From: Takakia lepidozioides
Taxonomy: Eukaryota; Streptophyta; Takakiopsida; Takakiales; Takakiaceae
DNA length: 60,000 bases
Direction: 5' to 3'
Assembly: GCA_030704615.1 (NCBI GenBank)
Contig: CM060734.1
Coordinates: forward strand, 19,532,001 to 19,592,000
A program made the translations under genes and the position numbers. Within the stretch, counting starts at the first letter, position 1; every line of letters starts with the position of its first letter. The notes below the pieces were generated by a model. The model saw only the letters and a program-made list of their open reading frames with translations. It ran no database searches and had not been told where the DNA came from. Shown here piece by piece: positions 26,981 through 36,887 of the stretch.

Positions 26981-27790
26981 TTAGAAGGGACCAGTTGAGA
27001 AACATGAACAGTCCCCCCCGTTCTTTTCTAACAACTGGCACATGGTTTTGTTGAACCTCTCTGTAAGCCCGTTGCACTGGGGGTTGTAGGGAGCAGTCAA
27101 GCGATGCTTGACATCTAAATTAAAGCACACAACCTCCATAAGCTGATTACAAAACTCCGTACCATGATCAATTAAAATATCAAGGGGACAACCATGGCGT
27201 AGCAGGATTTCATCAAAGAAGAATTGAACCACCTCATCACTGTCCTTAGCAACCAACGGTCGGATCTCAACCCACTTAGACAGGTAATCAGTAGCCACAC
27301 CAATGTAGCTATTGCCCTTAGTCGTAGTTCTGAGGGGTCCAACAAGATCAAGACCAACTCGGGCAAACATCTCAGTCACCGGAATTGGTTGTAATTTAAG
27401 AGGACCTATGGTCCTAGGCAGCAGTGTTTTAGACTTACATGGAACACACTTAGAAATGAAATCTGCCACATCCTTAGTTAACCCCTTCCAATGGTACTTT
27501 TCCTGGACTCACTTGACAGTTTTGTCAACGCCTAAATGACCAACATATAGTGAGCAATGGTAAAGCTCAAGCAACGCAGGCATAGAGCTCCTAGTAGGGA
27601 CCTCCACGGCAGTCTCTTGCCCATGAACATGAACTACCTTAAGCAATTTACCTTCATGCTCTCGATGAGAGGGGAGATGATAGTTGACTTGCTTGAGGAG
27701 ACGGGAAGAGAGGCCCGACAGATGAGTGTTGGTCTTACACTTCTGGAGGAGGGCTTGGTGAAGTTGGTCCTCCATGGTTGCAGCTGCCAT
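26981..27790 (-). pseudogene. Integrase domain of the Ty3/gypsy element
   Basis: Two frames in series encode integrase, which inserts element cDNA. The zinc-binding HHCC region spans 'LYHCSLYVGHLGVDKTVK' and 'FISKCVPCKSK', with an in-frame stop between them at about 27509. The catalytic core shows the D,D,E residues: VGLDLVGPL, the IDHGTEF box (usually DNGTEF; Asn is His here) and NGLTERFNKTM. The frame ends at 26981 shortly after the Glu, so the C-terminal DNA-binding part is lost. Confidence 0.85.
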
Positions 27791-28055
27791 AGCCAGCCCT
27801 TGGGTTAGTGTGAGCCTATCGGAGTGTCCGCCTCAGTTATCTCCAGGGAAAGGCTGCCAGCTCAATTGAATGACAAGGGTGACTTCATGAAGATGCAACC
27901 AAGGACAATGAAGCACAGAAGCAGATTTCCCTATGGAGAGGATTCAGTGCCAAAACCATAACTAGAAGTAGAAAGGGACAGCGCAATCATAGAAGAGAGG
28001 GTGATATCATACCGAGAATATGACCACAGTGACATTACAACACTCTAAACCAACT

Positions 28056-29580
28056 TCAACCAGCAGAAAATGAGAGCAAATCCCATTCAGACATGAGATC
28101 AGGTGGAAGAAGAGGAACAGTGGCAAACAAGGCAAGTAAATCGGACCCTTCAGGAGAGGTAGAGGGTGAGGGTGAAGCACCAGATGGTAAGCAGTGTGCA
28201 AGGTCATCTATAGTAACATAAGGGTCAGAGGACTTAGTCTCCGTGCGTGTGAGAGCGTCAGCATTACTGTTGGCTTTGCCCTTCTTATACTCAATGTCGT
28301 ACTCAAACATCTGAAGAGTAAGTAACCAGCAAGCCAAGCGTCCCGAGAGTGCTCGTGGGGTTTTGAGAGCCTTCAATGGAAGATGATCAGTCTGAATAAC
28401 AAAGGAGCAGCCATGTAGATACTGCCGAAAATGTTTTACCCCAAAAATGACGGCAAGTCCTTCTTTATCAGTAATACTATAGTTCTTCTCATGTTTGTCA
28501 AGCCGCCTGGAAGCATAGGCCACCACATGTTCCCTGCCATTTCTTTTTTGGCATAGAATAGCTGAAACAGCCAGGTCAGAGGCATCAGTCTGAAGAATAA
28601 AGGGTAGGGAAAAATCAGGAAAGACCAGAATGGGTGCACTGGTGAGAGCAACTTTGAGTTTCTCAAAAGCAGTGATTTGGTACTTGCCCCAAAGAAAAGC
28701 GAACATCTTTGCACAACAACTGATTAAGCGCAGCGGCAATGTGAGCAAAGTGTTTAATGAAATGACGATAGTAAGAGGCTAACCCAAGAAAAACACGGAC
28801 AGAATTTTTGTCACGTGAAGTAGGAGAGTTCCAGACAGCCTGAATTTTGGCAGGGTTAGGGCTAATGCCTTGGGCTGAGAGAAGGTGGCCAAGAAAATGA
28901 AGCTCCGTCATGCACAAGTCACATTTCTTGGCTTTCACTTTGAGACCTGCTCCTCTAAGCCTGCACAAAACGCGCTTCAGATCCAGCATGTGAGAATCAA
29001 AGTCAGCTGAGTAAACGTTGATGTCATCAACATATACCAATGCACATTCCCAGCGCAAGTTCCCTAGAACAACATCCATGAGATGTTGAAAGGTGGCAGT
29101 GGCATTACATAATCCAAAAGGCATGGTTTCAAACTGAAAGAGACCCATCTTACAGGTAAACGCAGTTTTCTCCTTGGCTGACTCTGTGAGGGGAACCTGC
29201 CGAAAACCCGCAGCAAGATCCAAGGAAGAGAAGAGAGTGGCACCATTGAGTTGATCCAAAGTATCATTAATGCGAGGTAAAGGATATACATCTTTCTTAG
29301 TTAGGGCATTGAGCCGTCAAAAATCAACACAGAAACGGGTGGTACCATCTTTTTTGGCAACCAACATGATGGGGCTGGCCCAGGGGGAAATAGAGGGTTT
29401 AATAATGCATGCATCCAGCATCTTGGTCAGTTCGAGTTTCATAATTTCGCGCTCTTTGACGCTCTCTCTATAAGCATACTGCTTGACAGGGCTACCTTCA
29501 ATGATAATGTCATGGTGTAGAACCAGCACTGAAAACATCCAGATTGTCACGAATGATACGATATAAACGAGACCTCTCAA
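28056..29580 (-). pseudogene. Reverse transcriptase and RNase H of the Ty3/gypsy element
   Basis: The RT starts at HHDIIIEGSPVKQ, with SPWASPIMLVAKKDGTTRFCVDF. After an in-frame stop at about 29315 come the LFSSLDLAAGFRQVPL, MPFGLCNATATFQHLMD and LVYVDDINVYS blocks; the catalytic YVDD is at 29023-29034. A frame break near 28700 precedes RNase H, which contains FILQTDASDLAVSAILCQK (first Asp), DKEGLAVIFGVKHFRQYL (Glu) and IQTDHLPLKAL (Asp), then NSNADALTR. All blocks are typical of Ty3/gypsy pol. Confidence 0.92.
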
Positions 29581-30736
29581 TGTCAGTAAGACCAGAGCCT
29601 ATTTTGATATCAGTCAGGACTTGATCAAGATGAGCAGATTGCGCAGGAGTGAGGGGACTGACCTGGGGTGCAGCGACAGATTGTGCTAAGAGATGCAATT
29701 GATCAACAGGATCATCTGACAGGCCAATGTCAGCAAAACTTAAAGCATGTTGCACCTCTCCTAAATCTGTCAATGGGGTGGCAATGAGTCGAGCGAGGAC
29801 CTGACCCTTGCGGATGGTGATAGGGATGCGTTCTGGGTTGGCAACAAGAAGTCGAAGCTCCCCTCGAAAGCCCCGATCTAGCACCCCAGATGCAATCAAA
29901 CAATGTTTGGAAAACATCAAACGTTTCCACCCCTCAACTTCAAGATAATGACCTTGTGGACAAAGAAAGGTGAGGCCAAGAGAAACAATTTTTTGGGAGG
30001 AGGCAGGTATGACAAAGTCAGTGGGATTGCGAAGAAGAGTGGTGTTACCTGGGATTGGAATGGGAGGGCCACTCTTCTTACCAGGCAAAGGTGGCTGCCA
30101 TTGATATAGGGTGAAGGGAGCCGTCTTGGCAAAGTTAAAGTAGCGTGTCCAGTTGTATTGCTCACCCACCTGCCATTTTGTTTCACCAACAAGGGTTTGC
30201 ATGTGGGAGAGATATGAAGTGGCACAACCAACAGGCAAGGAGACAGAGTTGACCTGCACCTTGTGGGGGGAGGAGCTGCCACTGGCAAGCCACATGACGT
30301 TTTCAACCACATCAATTTTTGCCCCTGCAGCACACATCCAATCCAAGCCTAACAGCAACTGTTCACCAATGGTGACGATACAAGTCAGTGTGACCGACTT
30401 GCAATTGACCTTGATGGGGACGGTGACCAAACCTAGGGGTTCATAACGTGTGCCATCTGCAATGGTCACCTGGAGACCCTTGGCTGGAGTGAGCTTGAGA
30501 CCAAGTAGTCAAACCATGGACAATGGAACAACAGACATGGTACAGCCCGTGTCAACAACACATGAAAACGAGAGGTGCCCTATGTGACATTGAGTCATGA
30601 GAGGGTGCACTCTCTCCTTCCTAAGCTTTATATTGGCTTCACAATGCATCATCTTGAATTCCTTGGACAATATAACAGAAACAATGGAGTCATCCTTCGC
30701 AGGGTGTGGGGGAGACTGACCGCTTGGCCCCTTCAC
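29510..30736 (-). pseudogene. Retropepsin-like protease and linker of the Ty3/gypsy element
   Basis: The aspartic protease cleaves the element polyprotein. The active-site motif VVDTGCTMS lies at 30545-30553 (DTG). A TGA stop interrupts the frame 12 codons later, after which it continues in the same frame with the flap/second half ending LLLGLDWM, the retropepsin C-terminal signature. About 270 residues of linker with no recognised domain follow to 29510, then the frame shifts into RT. Confidence 0.8.
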
Positions 30737-30759
30737 AAGCGATCGTGTTCGTTTAAAGG

Positions 30760-31734
30760 CTGTTTGCCCCTCTATTCACGTTGAATACGTTTGTGTTCTT
30801 CAATCATACCAGGGACAAGAGCGGCATAAGTGCAGAAGCGAGTCCAGTGCGCAAGTGACCCACAAATGAAACAGGCCACACGTTTACCTTGAACCTCGTA
30901 CCGTGGGCCAGTCTGAGTGTGGCCACGATGAGAGTCAGCCGGAGGAGGCTTGACAGGTGCACCCCTCCAGGATCATTCTGCCCTCACAGCCTGAAGCTGA
31001 GTATGCAGCTCTTGTTGTAGGTTTTTAACTTCCTCCAGCACTGTGGGAGAGGCCTCTGTAGAGCCACCCTTAATCATGGCAACCCCATGAGAATAGTCGG
31101 AAGCATGCTGATGAGCAGAATGAACAACAGGCTGACAACCTTTGCCTAGTTTAGCATTCTTAAACCGCATGCGCTCATCCATCAGCTCTACCATATGCCT
31201 CTCATTGCGATAAGGATGCTTTTGTAGGTAGACTTGATCAGAGGCAGACAATCCAGTAATGAAGTAGGTTTTAAGGATGGCAGTGCGTTCAGAGGGTACC
31301 GGAATGGCCTTGACCACCGTGGTTTTCAAGTCAGTATAGTATTTCTAAATACTCTCACCAGGTTGATAAGGACGATCGGGCATGGTGTAATTGATGGCCA
31401 TGTCTGCACGACACAACTGAAGCGCCAACTGCTTGGCCACTCCCCATCGCAACTCACCCTGATTCTTGATACTAGCTTCAAAGAGGTCACGAGCCTCACC
31501 TTTGAGACAAAAACGAAAGGAATCAGTAATCATAGAAGCTGGCAGCTCATTGAATTTGACACTCATCCCCTGAATATTTAGGTTAGGCACATTACCAGAG
31601 GCCGGAGGGACCCCTTGGGTCGGACTGGTATTATCACATGGCCGTGGCTCCTCAGGAGACAAGGTTTCAGACATAGGATCAGGAAGAGCGTCACCATCAT
31701 CTTTCACATCATCAGTAAGATCCACATCATGCAA
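30760..31734 (-). pseudogene. Gag capsid region with zinc knuckle
   Basis: One reading frame is broken by a TAG (about 31343) and a TGA (about 30971). The middle (FRFCLKGEARDLFEASIKNQG, ILKTYFITGLSASDQVYLQ) resembles the retrotransposon gag capsid domain. Near the end stands a perfect CX2CX4HX4C zinc knuckle, CFICGSLAHWTRFC, at 30832-30873. This identifies the nucleocapsid part that binds element RNA. Protease follows immediately. Confidence 0.82.
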
Positions 31735-32005
31735 CTCATCTAGTACATTTCAGGGCTCATTGCCAGACGGAGTAGTGACAGGCATTGTAGTTGGTCGTGT
31801 TAAAAAAAACAAAGTGGTTACCTTTTACTAGAGGATCGTGCAGGACGCAAACAGTTCTTCGTCTACTTTGAGCCAGAAAGCCACGCGAACTATGGAGCGA
31901 ATAAGCTTTTCCTTGGAAGCAGTGTATGTACTAGATAATCAGTACCAGGAAAGCCAGGCAAGTAGTAACCCAGTCATTCCTGTCTAAACACAAGAGCAGG
32001 GAAAA

Positions 32006-32662
32006 TCAAAATATCATGCACAGTATGAGGAAAGCGAGAGACGGGAATGCCTGCGATATGGCCATCCCAAGTGATGTCCACATTATAGTCAGGTTATTCC
32101 AGGTAGGCCGCAGGTTGGCCAAGACAAGTGAACTGCCACCTTTCACCAGCTCCCATAGACGATGCGCACTGGGTAAGTTGGGCGGAAGGAAGTTCTCACA
32201 CTCGCCAGCAACCTCCCCAGCTACGGTGAATTGCGGAATACCAAGTTCAGCCCACGACAGCCGGCAACCCTTCAAGAGCTTGTCTTTGGCCTCAGGTAGT
32301 GGAAGCTTGCGGGCTATCTCCGCAGCAAAGAGTCGCTGCAAGGCCTTGGCCGCTCGGGCCCCTTCAAAGGCTTGGATACACTTCCGCCGCTGCTCTGCTT
32401 CTTCTTGCGGGGTGTGTGTGGGCTTCAGACCCTCCAACGCAACGGTCAACTCAAACTGAGCCACCCAGTGATCAGAAGGTGTGTCAAGGACTAATTCAGG
32501 GCGTTCAACCGGGGCACCAAGGGGCGGATAATCAACTTCAACCACCAGGCTAGGATCAACCGAAGCACGCACAATGCTGGCGAAAATCTCAAAATGACCA
32601 GTAGGAGTTTCCTTGTACTCCTTGAGCTCAGCGTCAGTGGAAGGATCAGAAGACGAGGCCAT
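32006..32662 (-). CDS. Extra 5' ORF of the Ty3/gypsy element, function unknown
   Basis: This intact 218-codon frame starts 180 bases after the 5' LTR and lies before the capsid/zinc-knuckle frame. It begins MASSSDPSTDAELKEYKETP and is acidic and Ala/Leu/Glu-rich in the middle (residues 75-130), which could form helices. A hydrophobic end (ISQAFPSLAFLILCMIF) follows. I recognise no domain. It may be the N-terminal matrix-like part of gag separated by a frame break, or an accessory ORF. It is the only long uninterrupted frame in the element, which is odd beside the damage elsewhere. Confidence 0.5.
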   Translation of the reverse strand: MASSSDPSTDAELKEYKETPTGHFEIFASIVRASVDPSLVVEVDYPPLGAPVERPELVLDTPSDHWVAQFELTVALEGLKPTHTPQEEAEQRRKCIQAFEGARAAKALQRLFAAEIARKLPLPEAKDKLLKGCRLSWAELGIPQFTVAGEVAGECENFLPPNLPSAHRLWELVKGGSSLVLANLRPTWNNLTIMWTSLGMAISQAFPSLAFLILCMIF

Positions 32663-32819
32663 TGCCGCATGTTGCAGAAGTGTAAGCAGATACCGTGAAA
32701 GCCGGGAGCAAGCAAAAACACGAGCGAGAACTGAACCAGAAGAGCGCCGCCATGGTAACAGTGTCAGCGTACAGCTACCTGACGTACAAGGAAGAATGTG
32801 CAGTTAATGATTAACGAAA

Positions 32820-32841
32820 TCCTGCAACCCCATCTCCACCA
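32820..32841 (-). promoter_or_regulatory. Primer-binding site of the Ty3/gypsy element
   Basis: Directly adjoining the 5' LTR, the minus strand reads TGGTGGAGATGGGGTTGCAG. It begins with TGG as required to pair with a tRNA CCA end. The first 11 bases are complementary to CATCTCCACCA, the 3' end I recall for plant tRNA-Ala(AGC); beyond that the match weakens. The tRNA assignment is from memory and tentative. Confidence 0.5.
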
Positions 32842-33339
32842 AGATTCTCGCACACCTTGTTATTCATCTTCCTCTCGGGGTATTGAGCTATAAGGGGGAT
32901 ATATGCTCGGTAAAGCAGGATAGCGAGATAGGCAGGATCCAACGCAGAGGAGTCATAATCACTCACACAGCTTCACAGCACATCCTCACTCACATCCTTT
33001 TCATCCAAAAACTCCCACACAGGCACAGTAGGGTTTCACACCAAACGTACACCGCCGCCTTAAGCGTCGTGTTGATCTCTTTAATAAATGAAGGCCCACA
33101 ATCTTATCTAACCAAGTGGCAAGCCCTGATTGGTCACCTGGATGCCATCCGGGTGTCTGTCCAGATCGGACGCCACCTCATTCTAATTTAGAGATAAACT
33201 AGCTGTTAACATAAGACAATACTTAGTTTAAAAATAGATTGTTTCCAGCTGTTTCATCCAAGCCCTTTTTCAACGGTCATCATCCAACGTCTGTTCATCC
33301 AACGACGAAAAGGTAGGTAGAAGGAATCTGGCCATTACA
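32842..33339 (-). repeat. 5' LTR of the Ty3/gypsy element
   Basis: This 498-bp direct repeat partners the 3' LTR at 26112-26604. Shared blocks include 'attgagctataagggggata', 'ccatccgggtgtctgtccag' and 'aaaatagattgtttccagct'. On the minus strand it starts TGTAATGGCCAG and ends GCGAGAATCT, directly followed by the primer-binding site. This confirms the minus-strand reading of the element. Confidence 0.92.
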
Positions 33340-34124
33340 GTGGCATGGTGGAATAAATCAAATAGTACCTATTCGAAAATAAAATAAACAAAAATAAAAA
33401 ACAGCGACTGGAAATAGGCAGTGAAAAACATGAGCACCATAATTAGAAAATAGCTGCGGAAGAGAAAAAAAAACAAAGGTGCGGTTACAGGCTCCAGTGC
33501 CCGGCCTAGCGCTGCACCTGCAAAGAGAGCCGCCTTTCTGGAACTGCGGCGCTATAGACTGGGCGCGCGGCAGGCTAACCGCCTGCGAATCCTAGCTGTC
33601 GGTACAGTCGCGCAGCTGTGCCGGTCCCGTCTGCGTCTTGGTATTTTATTATTGATAATTAAAAATTAATATTATTTAGTAATTTGTACGTGGCGCCCTT
33701 TCTACTCATTGTGGCGTATAGAGAGGGTTGGTTCCAGGAATGAGAGCTGTCAGGAATATACTTTGGGTCCCCGCATATCCTACGGACGCCGTCAGTACTG
33801 CCGTCATGTGGGGTACCAGAACCGTCGCCGTCACGCCTGTCCATGTCCACTGATGTGGATGATGCTTCGGTTTCTCGTCTAGAGTGGCTGTGATGGATGA
33901 GGTTTCGCAACAGAGGTGTCTATCCACGTGGGGTTGGGTTGGTGTTGAACGAGGGGTGATCAGGTTAGGTTAGGTTAGGGTTTGAAGCTCTGCAAGAAAG
34001 AGACGCTTGCCCGTTCGGATTGTTCGCAGGCGTGATCGATCGCGTTTGTGTTGCTTCTTATCTCGTGTTTTGCGAAGGATCATAACAGCGCCGCGATCTG
34101 TTTTGCTTTCCATTTGTTGTGCGC
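33340..34124. other. Intergenic region with GC-rich block and promoter
   Basis: The first part (33340-33480) is AT-rich, and 33490-33640 is GC-rich. No coding signal is seen. Near the right end, three GGTTA-type units and a telo-box precede the ATG at 34125. Confidence 0.35.
33975..33983 (+). promoter_or_regulatory. Telo-box (TTAGGGTTT)
   Basis: TTAGGGTTT is preceded by GGTTAGGTTAGG (33963-33974). In plants this reverse form of AAACCCTAA commonly occurs near transcription starts of growth-related genes. It lies about 140 bases upstream of the candidate start codon at 34125. Confidence 0.4.
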
Positions 34125-35871
34125 ATGATAACTTACTTTGCCTTCAAAGCAGCCGCAACCGGTAATCCTAAGTGTGGTTATGGCATGCGCTTGAAAGTTT
34201 ATGATTGGGAAACAAATGATCCGGGGAAAATTATGCTTGGTTCGTCAGTTGTCAAAGGTGAGAGAAGAATTCGAATACGAGGAGACATTCTGATTGACTT
34301 CCAGCCTACGCATGCAGATGTCTATCTTTCAGGCACCTCTTAGAGGCAAATAACTAAAGCTCATTGATACAGGGAGTCGTGCAATCCAGCATTGTGTCTG
34401 TATGTGCTTCCATGTAAAATGTAGAAGGTTATCTGGAAGAGAAGTCGCTTAGTCTTCTGTTTAGCCACCGATCTTCCTGGATAATAGCATGGTAACCCGG
34501 CGCTGAGCATATTTGCTTCTACAGAGCAGCTCATAGAGTGTAAGACAGTTGGCAATCGATTTTACAGCAAAAGTACGTCCTGCCTACACATCAAATGTGC
34601 TGTTCTTCACACTCCCGAATTCAGTCATTGTGTAAACTCAAAAAGCTTGGCATATTTTGCTCCCGGCAACCTTTCGTTCTTTACCCTCTCTGACTGCCTT
34701 GTTTCTGGCATGGTTCTGTCGAACACACATCAACTGTGTTCTACGCTCACGGAGTAAAACCTAGTGACGATTGCTCTGTTTACAAAGTAAGGTCTTTCAA
34801 TCATACCAAGCCCCCGAGTGACAGCGAAACGGGCGGATAAACAGTAACTCTAAGGATACACCTCCTTCGATAACAACAGTGACTCTGTACGTCCCCGGAT
34901 TTTGGCATTATTTAAGCTACGGCTGCTTGAAGATCTCCAGTTGTAAGTTGGAAGGAAGCATTGTAGCAATTAAAGTAAGTTCGACAAACAAGAGATGCGG
35001 CAGAACTGCGACAGAAACTTACAATCTGCGAAAAGAAAGTGAAGGGTCGAAGCAGGTTGCTGAGGCCCCTTCTTCGGATTACAACACTGAAATGCGGGTT
35101 AGTGATTTGAGCGGCGTCGCGTCTACATGCTGTAAAGGATGTGCTATTCATAGAACAAAAAGTCCTTAAATCCCACAAACTTGACATTCCTTCAGTCCGT
35201 TTGAAAATTACTTCGGGTCCGTGTGCAATGTGAGTTGAAAATCTTCTCTCTCCTTACTATGCATTTCTGACGGGTCCCAGGACGAAGCGGAAAACAAACT
35301 TTGATGTGTGTATAGCTAAAAGGGATGTGGAAATTGAAGAAGCTCGAATCTGGTGCAATTGTGAGACTGATCACGTATGGAATCCAGAACTTTTTCCGAA
35401 CTGGGTGTGTGGATTAAATGTACTTGTGGAGGCATCGTCAGAAGTCTTCTACTACTGCAATTTTGACAGTAACATTATACTCAAGAAATACAGACGAATG
35501 GAACCTGCAATCTGGTGCTCCCTACACTGTGTAGAATGTACTGTGGAGCCAGGAGAACTTCTCAAGAGTCCAAACTGGTTGTGGAGATTGTGTTCTAAAC
35601 TGCATGGTTGTGTGACATGCTGTTGCATACAGCACTGTGAGCAAGATCTTCTTGTTCTCGTCCTAATGGGTCTGATGGTTTTCTGTAGACTACGGATACG
35701 TATCCCAAGACTGTGATCCAAAATGGAGAATTCTATCCTCAACCGCACATCCAGGAGCGCAAAGCTGACAGGCCAGAGCCAAGGGCTGTCACCAGGAGAG
35801 CTTCTAAAATGGAGCTTGCAGCATACGATATCGATGTTTTGGTCAGTCCACACATGCAGGTATGGTTGTAG
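34125..35871 (+). CDS. Candidate multi-exon gene, function unknown
   Basis: Gene-like signals follow a telo-box-containing upstream region. The first candidate exon, starting at ATG 34125 (MITYFAFKAAATGNPKCGYG...), runs to an AAAG/gtgaga donor at about 34257. A second candidate starts after a cag acceptor at about 35282 (TNFDVCIAKRDVEIEEARIW...). A third, about 35690-35871, reads TDTYPKTVIQNGEFYPQPHI... to HMQ, with a good CAG/gtatgg donor. I cannot name a family, and the exon joins are not proven by homology. It may be the 5' part of the coiled-coil gene that follows, separated by the intron carrying the LINE at 36.1 kb. Confidence 0.3.
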
Positions 35872-36087
35872 CATACATCAACTCAGGAGTGTCTCGTGAT
35901 GCGATTTAGTTCTATTTGTCTCATTGTAGTTTTGGAATTTATCTCTTATGTGCATAAAGAGGAGGGATTTCATTTTTCACCTCTTACCTACCTGGAAGAG
36001 AAAACAAAGAAAGAAATCTAATGTCCACTGAAAGCCCAAAGAGCTTGTGTCACAAGAACTTACAACAAACAAAGACAGCAGTGGAAG

Positions 36088-36558
36088 ATGAATGAAATGA
36101 AATGAAATGAAATGGTGCTTTATAACGTCCGCGGAAAGCTCGTAGAGCTTATGGGACAAAATGGAAGAAAACATGAGAGAGGAACAAATGCAGAAACCAC
36201 AATTAATGTTCTAGCGATTGTCTAAGGGTGAAGGCCTCGTGTAGGTAGGCTGCCACGCATTTTTTATCCTCATAGTGAAAGACATCAGTGAGAGTTTGGG
36301 TTCCACTGAATAAACAGTGAAATCTCCCACGGATCTCGTAGTATAGAGGGCAGTAGAAGAAGAAGTGTTCTTCAGTTTCAATTTCCTTGCTGCGCCCTAT
36401 GCAAGCTGGACATAGGCGGTCCTCCCGTTGCAGGTTTTCCCATCTGCCAGTCTCTATCCGTAGGTTGTGGGAACCCACCCTGAACCGCCCCAATGCCCTC
36501 AAGAGGGAAGGAGATAAGGGTGCTGAAAGGTAATTTGGTCTCAAGATTCTATGAATGA
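36088..36558 (-). mobile_element. LINE copy D (5'-truncated, minus strand)
   Basis: The last 470 bases of the same LINE family as in the EXO84 intron, inserted in opposite orientation. It holds the ORF2 C-terminus (36544-36203; YLSAPLSPSLLRALGRFRVG, CPAC...HFFFYC box, stop after RQSLEH), which is open without defects. The 3' UTR with TCCGCGGACGTTATAAAGCACC and a TTTCA tail follow. ATGAATGA at 36088-36095 and again at 36551-36558 may be the target duplication, although it resembles the tail repeat. It lies between candidate exons of unknown genes, so probably in an intron. Confidence 0.9.
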
Positions 36559-36670
36559 CGGAAAGAATTTAAGTATGTCCCAGGCAGGACGCCCCAGGGT
36601 TAGAGAGAGAAGAGAGGAGAAGAATAATTGCGTCTGCAGGAGGCCGAGAGGGTCCATTGGGCACTGCAGA

Positions 36671-36702
36671 ACCAGGAGAGAGAGAGAGAGAGAGAGAGAG
36701 AG
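36671..36702. repeat. GA microsatellite
   Basis: About 15 uninterrupted GA units just downstream of LINE copy D. Confidence 0.9.
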
Positions 36703-36887
36703 GACAGCACTTATTAAACTTGCTTGCCATAGACTTCTCTTGCCAGGTTTGGATGGAGCAGACAAAAAGACAGGAGATTCAATGGTGGCCCGGATAGCAG
36801 CTGCGGCACACCCACAACAATGGGTTCCAGGGGATTGAGTGTTGGTCTGAGAGGTTGTCTTGTAATAAAGCATGATGTTGATACCAG

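Larger units (their letters stand above)
26112..33339 (-). mobile_element. Ty3/gypsy LTR retrotransposon, degenerate
   Basis: This is a 7.2-kb element read on the minus strand. Its LTRs are at 32842-33339 (5') and 26112-26604 (3'). The domain order, gag with zinc knuckle, protease, RT, RNase H, integrase, is that of Ty3/gypsy. Every coding segment carries stops or frameshifts, so it is not autonomous. By eye the two LTRs differ at roughly 20 positions plus a few small indels, suggesting an insertion of intermediate age. No clean 5-bp target duplication is seen (AAGCC left, GTGGC right). The integrase frame ends before any chromodomain, and none is visible in 26605-26980. Confidence 0.93.

Noticed and set aside
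33960-33983. Telomere-like GGTTA/TTAGGG units
   Set aside because: Only three or four short units in a gene upstream region; fits a promoter telo-box rather than an interstitial telomere.
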